Assembly (NCBI GenBank): GCA_016648135.1
Contig: JADDOH010004041.1
Coordinates: 124,001 to 188,000, forward strand
Direction: 5' to 3'
Length of the DNA stretch: 64,000 nucleotides
From: Agrypnia vestita
Lineage: Eukaryota; Arthropoda; Insecta; Trichoptera; Phryganeidae
Below are positions 56,250-64,000 of the stretch, piece after piece. Both the position numbers and the translations under genes were made by a program. Positions within the stretch are counted from its first letter, which is position 1, and the number at the start of each line of letters is the position of its first letter. The notes below the pieces were generated by a model. That model worked only from the letters and a program-made list of their open reading frames with translations, made no database searches and had not been told where the DNA came from.

Positions 56250-56570
56250 GAATATTTTGTTTATTTGCGTCGCGTTCTGAAAAGCGCCCTTGCAAATGAG
56301 AAATTCGCGGCCAGACGACCAATGATGCTAATTAAAACGGAAGTTACTTAACCGAACGGTGCATCTGAAATGTAACTGAAATTATTAAATCGTCTACTGC
56401 CGCCTGTAAACTAAGCACGGTCGGGTGATTTTAATATGCGGCCAGGGCGAAGCTCCCGCCACGGACTCTACATTTCCGACGTGTTTGTAAGCGTGCTGCA
56501 CCAACCGCCCTCTGTACCTCTTCGGCATCGTCCGTCACGTTTCCGGGTTGTTCTATTTATTTAATCACTT
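56250..56570. other. GC-richer island between two inverted hammerhead copies
   Basis: Unique in the window, with GCGGCCAGACGACC, GCTAATTAAAACGG (homeodomain-like TAATTA) and CGGCATCGTCCGTCACGT. No coding signal. It is either a resident conserved element that two separate insertions happen to bracket, or cargo inside one ribozyme-flanked element. Confidence 0.4.
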
Positions 56571-56732
56571 GTATTTTCATGTGACGTCACAGATTCCCAA
56601 TAATAATAAATTCGTTTTCCGTCTGTCCGTAAATTATTTTATAAAAATCATTTTTGAAGGGTTACAGCTGGTTTGAATAATAAACTGTGACAGAGTGTTA
56701 GTTAAATTTGTATAAACCACTACCAGATTTTA

Positions 56733-56774
56733 GGTCTAACGGTTTTGAGAAGTACCCGTCTCTTCGACAGGACC
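56733..56774 (-). ncRNA. Decayed hammerhead-ribozyme motif, inverted partner
   Basis: Minus strand: stem I GGTC/GACC, core CTGTCGA (A6 changed to T), one extra A, stem II GAGA/TCTC with a mismatch beyond, AAAAC instead of GAAAC, stem III ACCGTT. The upstream (CATAGTAGTGTAGTG) and downstream (TGGTAGTGGTTTATAC) flanks match the copy at 56089. Inactive. Confidence 0.5.
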
Positions 56775-57279
56775 AACACTACACTACTATGTTCACAACA
56801 CTTCACCACAACCATAGTATTGTTAACTTTTCACAAATATTTTTCACATGGGTGTTAATTTTGTCAAGGACTAGCATGCCCTAACTAGCATACAGAACAA
56901 TCAGGAATCTACGAGGCTAGTAGTGTATCATTGGTCCTATTACCTTACATTATGAGATATATTATCTCACACTTAATAAATGTCTCAAAATATCCAAGTA
57001 TTGCCATTTTCGGATTTTAATGAACTTAAAAAATAATGTATTTTTACATCCAATTCAAAACATCCTGTCCTTTCAGCAAATCGAAAACAAACAATTGGAA
57101 AAATAGTTAAACAAAAATAGTTACCAAAACACCGGGAGGAATGAATACGTATTATGCACGAAATTCCAGACAGACCAAGGGACCACAGAGAGCATTGAAC
57201 ATACGATAAAGAGAAAGAACAAGAATATGATATTTTCGGGTGGACTTTTAATGAAGCCTTGTGGAACACCGCTCTAAAC

Positions 57280-57500
57280 ACACATTTAGCAGCGGTACGA
57301 GAATGTATCTCGGCGGTTTAGCAGCGCCTGTCAAACACCTGTACATATTTACATTTCCCGGCGGGGATGGGAGGGGCGGGCGAAGGGGTTGTGTGATTGC
57401 GGGGGTAACCTACCCCCGAATAAATAACGGCGCGTCATATCTCTCCCGCGACGGGTCGGATCGCTCCGCTGGCCGGGTATCCGTAGCGAGAAATGTTTGC
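57280..57500. other. GC-rich unique island
   Basis: CpG-rich stretch with GGCGGGGATGGGAGGGGCGG and CTCCCGCGACGGGTCGGATC. The frame open over it has no recognised motif. It matches no repeat here. Confidence 0.35.
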
Positions 57501-57584
57501 AGATTTCAAAAAAAAAATCCCGCACAATTTTGCGAATTTCGTGAGTCAAATATAAAAAAGGTCGTGTTTTTAGTACCACTGTAA

Positions 57585-59269
57585 ATACATGATTATGAAG
57601 ACTCGGGCACATCAACATTTTTCTTCATTTTTCAGATGTGTGTAAACTTGTAAATGGATATTATTAATCAGTATCTATTTTAATTTATACATGAGTGTTA
57701 TTTAAATGAATAAGTTAACAATAAAAAATTAGAACACTGTCCCTTTTAACAAAAAATGTGTTTTATCGGAGACTGGGACGATAAAAATAGAATAACAGAA
57801 ATAACGCGTACGAAAGAGAGATAATAAATTCTATTAACAAACTTCTTACCTACGTATATGTGTCATATGTTTATAAAAACACATATCTACCACACCTGAC
57901 ATATTACTGTTCCATACATAATTTTATAGTTTCATGGGGCTGTAAAAATTTGAAAAAAATCCTTCACAATTAAATAATGTGTGTGATATATGTAAAATAT
58001 TAAGTAAATTTTAATAAAAATTAAAAATCTTTCAATCTATACAAATTAAGTAACTTAAACTTAATATAAACTTGTGTTAGAAAATATCAGAATGCTTAAA
58101 GCTCGCAACTCGGGTTGACTAAAATATATACTAACTGTTTTACGGGTATTTAATATCTATGTATGGTGACACTAACAATAATGAAAAATCTAGTAAAAAA
58201 CATATTGTATGAAAGAATGGGATATTCGTGTCTGAGGATATATGTATAACATGTTTTCATTTAATTTTCTGCGTATTCTCTTTATATAGGATGGCCCATC
58301 GGGAACGCCGGATTTAAATTTCCCAGTATTTTACTTATATTTAATTTGACAATCTCCATGTAAAACGCGCGTCATCTGATGTCACTGATTTATAATGGAT
58401 CGCTATAATATAATAAACTATAAATAATATGTTTCCAAATTGAATATAACAAACGGTGGAAAATTTAAATCCATATATACCCAACGGCATATAATGCTTT
58501 GTCCTTTTAAAATCAAAATATTAAGAGGTTTAATTCTTATATAAAAAAAAACACATTAATGTTTAATGCAAAAACGTTGTGGAAAATAATTAAAATAACG
58601 AACATTATATATAAATAAATACTCGAGTTTATTTATTAATCAATCGGTTACTGATACTATCTTCTCCTTCAAGGATATGTTTATTAAAAATTATATTTAT
58701 AAATATTACTAAAATTATTATTATTATTAGATCAAAATCCTTAATGCATTTGTTGCCTTTAAATTTCTGATTTTAGCATGTCCTGGTTAACACGAGTAAA
58801 ACGCATTAAACAGGACACCGACTCTATAATTTCCCAACAATAATTAGTTGATAAAGCTTTCAGTGAGGCACCAATTTAACCTAAACAATTCGTTACGCGG
58901 GAACAAGGTTATCATGGCTGCTCAGTTAGGGCCCGGATACACACACACACACACAGGCCGGGGATAAATTACTCGGGCCAAAGGGCCGCGATTTGTCAAC
59001 GCACTTCGGGTTGTTTGTTAAGCTTAGGTAACCCTTCATGCGCCCTAAGCACCAATATGAAATCAGTGTCTGTTAATATCGCCGATATTGTGGCAGAAGC
59101 GGAATACATACATTTTGGTTTCGGAATGACAAACGATAATGGTACATGGAAGAGATATGGCTTATACAATGTAAAAACTTGATAATTAAATAAAAAGATT
59201 TGTAAAGTAATATTTCTTTTACAGAAGATAGAATTCCAAAAAGAAAGACAAGAAAGTAAATAAATATAT
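57585..59269. other. AT-rich gene-free DNA, one GC-richer patch
   Basis: A patch at about 58885-59050 includes an (AC)n run at 58941. TATAGGATGGCCCATCGGGA at 58294 resembles the end of a Tc1-like MITE, but no partner end is clear. Confidence 0.3.
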
Positions 59270-59745
59270 TATATTAATTAATGATAATATTAATTGGAAA
59301 GAGTCGCCTTCAACAAAAAATCCATGATCCTTGAATTCCCCAACATTGATTGGAAGGTTAGGAAGAACTTGAATAAAACTCTTGTCTGGAGTGTGCTGAT
59401 ATATGGCAGCGAAACATGGACCATCGGCCAGAGCATGTCCGGGAGGCTAGCGGCCTTTGAGATGTGGTGCTACAGGCGCATGGCGAGGATGGACGAAAAG
59501 AGGCGGCTCCTGAAGAGAATCGACCAATAAGGAGATTAATATAAGGCATCTGGGCCTGCTTTTTACCATCGACGAGGGAAATGTTGAAGGCAACAATCGT
59601 AGAGGCCGCCCGAGATCAAGCTACGTAGACCAGATTATCGGAGATGTGCGCTGTAGCACCTACCAAGAAATTAATACGCTGGCAGGTGACAGAGATGAGT
59701 GGAGAAACTCGATTTCTCCACTCCTAGGAGTAGACCAATCGTAGG
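59270..59745 (+). pseudogene. LINE ORF2 C-terminus (family L-E)
   Basis: The plus strand reads RKNLNKTLVWSVLIYGSETW and RLAAFEMWCYRRMARM before a stop at 59528-59530, then in another frame HLGLLFTIDEGNVEGNNRRG and DQIIGDVRCSTYQEINTLAG with DRDEWRN. YGSETW, FEMWCYRRM, RRGRPR and DRDEWR are landmarks of insect LINE reverse-transcriptase C-termini. 5'-truncated, frameshifted. Confidence 0.85.
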
Positions 59746-59769
59746 ATTGCGACCCAAAAAAAAATGTAA

Positions 59770-60600
59770 TAATATTATTAATAATAAATTAAATTACATA
59801 GATGAAATTGAAATGAAATTAAGTTATATGAAGATAGATGGCACTTATTTAAGTCACCTAAAATTTGTTGACGACATAGTAGTTGTAAGTAAAAATTAAA
59901 AAAAAACTACACGAGGCTTCGAGCAAAGTTGGTCTTAAGATGAATATAAAGAAAACAAAAATTTTGAGTCCAGAGAAGAAAGTCATCACTAGCAAGGATA
60001 ATAATATTGAAATAGTAGACGAATATATAAACTTAGGACACAAGATAAAAATGGACAAAGATAACCAAACAGCAGAATTGCCTAGACGAATAGGAATGAG
60101 CTGGGCTGCTTTTGGAAAACTCAAACATATCTTCGAGAACAAATGGATCCCAATTAGCCTAAAAAGAAAAGCCTTTGAATCATGCATACTGCCAGTGATG
60201 ACGTATGAAGTGGAGACGATGGCCCTTACAAAGAAAAGTGTAGAAAAGCTCAAATGCACGCAACGATCCATGGAGAGATCCATGCTTGGCGTAAGTCTAA
60301 GAGAAAAGGCGCAGAACTAGAGTAGTGCATATCATGGATCGTGTAGCAAAGCTATGGCAATGGGCAAGGCATGTTGCAAGGCAGGATGCCTCCCAAAGAT
60401 CTGAAGTGGAGATCTTGGGAGAATAAAATAGGCATCGGAAGACCTCAATAGAGATGGGCCGACGATAGAGCCGCTGTGGGGGGAAAGAAATGGCTACAAT
60501 TAGCAAATAACAAGGAAGAATGGAAGGGTATGGAAGAGGCCGTATCCAGCAGCGGAGAGATAAAGGCCGAAGAAGAAGAGAAGAAGAAGAAGATTTTAAT
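59770..60600 (+). pseudogene. LINE reverse transcriptase fragment (family L-F)
   Basis: A second, distinct LINE follows directly: LKFVDDIVVVSKN (catalytic FVDD variant of the palm motif C) at about 59860, a stop, then MNIKKTKILSPEKKV, EYINLGHKIKMDKDNQ (YLG-type motif), ISLKRKAFESCILPVMTYEV and TKKSVEKLKCTQRSMER in another frame (59940-60320). It ends in a purine-rich AAGAAGAAGA tract. Abutting the previous LINE suggests nested or sequential insertion. Confidence 0.88.
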
Positions 60601-61359
60601 AATAAATTCAGAATAAAAATAATAAAATAATTTTAAAAACAATATTTTTATATGTATGTTCGATCACAGCTTTCCATCTCTCTTTATCTTTCACATAACA
60701 TTGACCCAAATCGATAAACAAGATGGATAGCGCCAACTAGTAGAAAGACTCGGTTATTTTTCAGTTATCTCGGCACTGAACGCACACCTTTCGGTAAAGT
60801 GGCTGAATGATTTCAAATTATGGAACAAATCTTGAGTGGTGTGAAACGGAACGCGTGATTCAATGAAGCGGAAATAATGGCCGACAGTTAACCAAATCCA
60901 GGCGCAAGTTGTGTACGGAGGATTGGAATTCGCTGTTGAGTTTCTAGGCACACTGTCAAAAAGATCAGTTCCATACTAGTATAAAATGACGCTGAGAAAA
61001 TCTAGCTGATGACTTTTTAGTAGTTCTGACTTGGTACTTTTGATATCTGATAACATGGGTATATAAAAAAATAGTATTCTAAGTCAATTTTAGTGTAAAT
61101 GAAGACTTGGTTAAATTGATTATATAAAGTTAGTGGTTTAAAAGTTAATCGAATATAACACTTCAGTTTTGTAGGCATATTTCACAGGAATCTGATACAT
61201 AACATCGAAACGATGTGCCTAATGCCATTAAAATATCAATAAAAACGCTAAAAACCTCTTACTTCTGAACTTATGATAGCAATACCACTATTATATTATA
61301 TACTACTTCTATTTAAACTCAATTATGTTCAAAAATATTTTTGTATACTATATAAATAC
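60601..61359. other. Gene-free DNA
   Basis: AT-rich. CTGATACATAACATCGAAAC at about 61190 looks superficially like a hammerhead with a collapsed stem II, and GTTAGTGGTTTAAAAG lies 60 bp upstream, but the elements are not in the expected order. Confidence 0.25.
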
Positions 61360-61905
61360 TGTCACGGGACGTAGCTATGGAAGGCAAATGAAACACTTAA
61401 AGTAAAGCTTTTATCTATTCACAAAAGCCACTGAAAACAAATTTAATTGGAACCCCTTGAAAATACAAAATCAGTCACTAAATGTATCTAGTTTTCTAAT
61501 TTTCACACTTTTATCTCATTTCTTAATTCGTACTAATTATCTCTAGCCACCCGTCCATGTAACACTTTTATTACTTTGTTTCTATCGCATCGATCACTTT
61601 CGAAAAAATTCCGCTCAATTTTGTACGTAGGCACTCGTACAATATTTGTCAGACGGTTTATACGCACTGGGCACACTGCTCTCGCTTCGATTTATCGCTG
61701 GTAATGTCGCGTTTCTATGTCGCACTTGTCAAACGCCAAACAATGACTGTTGCGTAGTAGCCGGCCGGTCTCTTTTTATATATAAATGTCGCGTCGCGAT
61801 GGTTCCAGAATCTACCATAATGTCCCAATCAATTTCAGAGTGTTGTGGAATGTTTCAGAGTTTTATATAGTGCGTAATTCCTTTAAATTCTACCTTCTCT
61901 AATAT
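61360..61905 (+). mobile_element. Solo LTR 8
   Basis: Starts TGTCACGGGACGTAGC with GGAAGGCAAATGAAACAC, like LTRs 1 and 5, and has a TATA-like CTTTTTATATATAAATG at about 61768 and the 3' block AGTGCGTAATTCCTTTAAAT. The 3' terminus is decayed. No internal region adjoins. Confidence 0.65.
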
Positions 61906-62502
61906 ACAAAAATAGTTTTTGATCTAAGAGGTAAATTTAAAAAAAGAAAGGTATCAGAATTACAGTAAATATAAAGTTTGACAGTCTGTCAGTAATCGTG
62001 AATGATGATAATATTAAATTTGCTTGAAATTATTCTAATAAGATTAAAAAAATATAGGAAAGGTTAACCCATAGTTTTAAAATAATAGGTTTAATAAAAC
62101 AGATTACTGTTGTATGATATTTTTGTTTAAATACGTTGACAAAAAAGCTTGCTGGAAATACATTTTAATTAAAGTGAAAACTCTCTTGGACGAGTTAAAA
62201 GGATTTTACGAATAAACATTATCTGAGCACGTTTAATGCAAAACACTTTATTTTCACAAATGCATGCAGCAGCTGAAAATACAATGATACACAAAATAAA
62301 CTCAAAAGTCTGAAAAAACTCTAAGTAATGATTAAGCTTGTATAAACGAGAACCCATGGAGATAATATTAAATTGAAGTCGTTAGTGTGAGCTGGTATAG
62401 AATTGCCAAGAGCTTTAGTTAGGATGCAACGAATCTCTTTGGAAGAAAAGTGCCTGCACTTTAATATTGCACCTGCAATAAGAGATAAATCTTTGTAAAA
62501 AA
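61906..62502. other. AT-rich gene-free DNA
   Basis: No repeat or gene recognised. Confidence 0.3.
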
Positions 62503-62935
62503 AACGAGCGAGCCTTACAGTAGTCCGCATATGATATGTAACATTTGACATCTCACAATTAAAGATATCAGAAATTAACATAAAAATTTAATGAGTAAAT
62601 ACAAGTAAAGAACTATATATTTATTAATTAGTAAATACAAGTAAAGAAAATGTGTGTGCATGTGTTTGGTCAATTATATGTTTTTATTTATTTTCATACA
62701 TGGAGGTAGTGTGCCGCCATACATATTGTATGAAAACATTGAATAAATATTAAGTATGTGTTGGATAGTTTCGAAGATATAAGCCAAAATATATCAAAGT
62801 TACAACATCCACACGCTTGACACCAGCCTCGCAACATGTATACCAAATCAGAAGCATTGGCTAGTAGAGTGCATCTTCGCTGTGATAGCACTTCCTGGAC
62901 ATTGATTTGTTTACAAATGATTTTTTTTTCCATCG
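62503..62935 (+). repeat. Interspersed repeat P, copy 2
   Basis: Same order of blocks as 21205-21775, including ACAGTAGTCCGCATATG, AAATACAAGTAAAGAAAATG (here with a local duplication of TTAGTAAATACAAGTAAAGA), ACAACATCCACACGCTTGAC and CATCTTCGCTGTGATAGCAC. It lacks about 140 bp of the first copy. Confidence 0.7.
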
Positions 62936-63199
62936 CGCGTGCTCTGCGCACACTCATTGGTTAAATGAAATTGCGCGCTCCATGCATGGTATGCGACGGT
63001 GTTGGTCGGTGACGAAACGGTCTAGTAGGCAAAGTCTCATACTTTTCAACGCAAATAATATTTTTTCCCTGACACGTTCCTATTACGGTCATGGTATGAT
63101 ACGGTGTAGTGGGCAGAGACCTTAAGGCGTAATCTGCACTACAAATTTACACTTTTAAGGCGTACTTTAACCTTTAAGTCATTTAAGTATTGATTGGGT

Positions 63200-63360
63200 A
63201 TTCGGGCCAAAGTATAATGTATTGGTAAACAATGAACGCTTACAACGATAGACGAATTTGTTGAATTTATGAAATATGTTTTCTAGGGACGGCAAGTTCG
63301 AATAAAGAAAAGATCGCTGGGACGGTTTGATTATGTAGAACGTATGGGTAAGTGATCTTC
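63200..63360 (+). repeat. Fragments of an unclassified repeat and of a LINE C-terminus
   Basis: AGTATAATGTATTGGTAAA at 63209 matches 20447. At 63311-63358 the plus strand reads KKRSLGRFDYVERMGK, a decayed form of the LINE (S)LRxFGHVERM motif. Confidence 0.4.
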
Positions 63361-63602
63361 TCAATATTGAAAAAGCATCCTTTTTTCATGTTTTTTTTTC
63401 AATTTAGGGTATAGAAACGATGGCTGAGGCATCATAATTGTGTTGATTTTGGCCAGATATATTAAAAATGTTGTTACATTTTTTCCAAATCGGCCAGCCA
63501 ATCAAAACACGCTTAATCTTTTCGAAAGCCAGTAATAAAGTAAGCATCCAATATGGCTATGTAGCCGAATATGTAGCCGTTTCCCTCAGTCCGGAGAGAT
63601 TT

Positions 63603-63788
63603 GAGTAGCTTATTGGTCTTGTGGTTAGGACACTCGCCTCGTGATCCAAAGATCGCGGGTTCGAACCTCACTCCAGACTAGCAAGTTAGTCCTATTTTCA
63701 TAGCACAAGCGTTTAGCTTAGTTTGAAAATAGTAAGAATATTGATGTGACACGTATTCCGTGTTCGCATCTCTATTTAAAAAAAAAAA
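63603..63788 (+). mobile_element. tRNA-derived SINE, family A, copy 2
   Basis: Nearly identical to 1179-1382 (about four substitutions over 185 bp), with the same B box GGTTCGAACCT and an A-tail. The close match of two distant copies implies recent activity of this family. Confidence 0.85.
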
Positions 63789-64000
63789 TGACTGCGCGCG
63801 CACCCGCGCGACGGCGGACAGTAAAATTGAACCATATAATTAGATAGTCGAGCTTAAAGTCAGAAATAACCTAATACCAGGAATAAACTATTGTAAATAT
63901 GTAACTTAGGTATATCTTAAAAAAATAGTATAAACAACACTGTTTTATTCCACTATATATTTATTGAACTGTTAGAACGTTTTTGAGATTTCAATAAAGG

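Noticed and set aside
61185..61235. Hammerhead-like CTGATAC ... GAAAC
   Set aside because: G8 and A9 are absent, no stem II exists between the boxes, and the family tail is upstream instead of downstream.
6424..61905. A full-length LTR retrotransposon between two of the LTRs
   Set aside because: No gag, protease, reverse transcriptase or integrase motifs occur between any pair; neighbouring LTRs belong to different subfamilies, so they are solo LTRs.

Overview
The window reads as non-coding DNA from a eukaryotic, AT-rich, transposon-laden genome, almost certainly an arthropod and probably an insect. The evidence is a mariner DD34D transposase, non-LTR reverse-transcriptase fragments of insect type, several tRNA-derived SINE families, MITEs of hAT, Tc1/mariner and Mutator type, and solo LTRs. 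There is no bacterial-style gene packing and no intact open reading frame of convincing length. I cannot name the species.

One host exon is well supported: a 63-bp minus-strand exon at 13509-13571 with canonical splice sites, encoding exactly three coiled-coil heptads in phase 0-0. It suggests that much of the window is giant-intron sequence of a minus-strand gene. Three other exon-like segments (3301-3490 minus, 10067-10182 plus, 51708-51891 plus) are weak. GC-rich, non-repetitive islands (about 0.4, 3.8-4.4, 20.8-21.2, 26.6, 29.2, 40.6, 45.7, 53.4-54, 56.3-56.6 and 57.3-57.5 kb) are the best places to look for conserved non-coding or regulatory DNA.

The most interesting content is a dispersed family of hammerhead-ribozyme motifs (core CTGATGA, stem II, GAAAC, short palindromic stem III, NUH cleavage site), mostly placed head-to-head in long palindromes at 4.5, 33.2-33.6, 42.0-42.2 and 54.1-54.7 kb. 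An inverted pair faces inwards at 56.1/56.7 kb, a tandem pair lies at 25.6 kb, and single decayed copies lie at 12.6, 15.8, 45.4 and 54.8 kb. The copy at 54150-54194 (minus) has a complete core and three paired stems. In known biology such type I hammerheads occur in the LTR-like repeats of Penelope-like elements and in retrozymes; the assignment here is inference, since no GIY-YIG or Penelope reverse transcriptase is visible.

Other layout: 0-10 kb has SINE, hAT MITE, solo LTR and an unclassified repeat R; 11-23 kb has Tc1-like MITEs, LINE tails, the coiled-coil exon and solo LTR 2; 23-28 kb has a mariner remnant and a Mutator-type foldback element with a 9-bp target duplication; 28-41 kb has SINEs, solo LTRs 3 and 4, LINE C-termini and an internally deleted mariner nested in repeat R; 42-55 kb has ribozyme palindromes, solo LTRs 5-7, LINE reverse transcriptase and MITEs; 56-64 kb has the inverted ribozyme pair, two LINE fragments, solo LTR 8 and a young SINE. 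All eight solo LTRs lie in the same (plus) orientation, antisense to the one supported exon.
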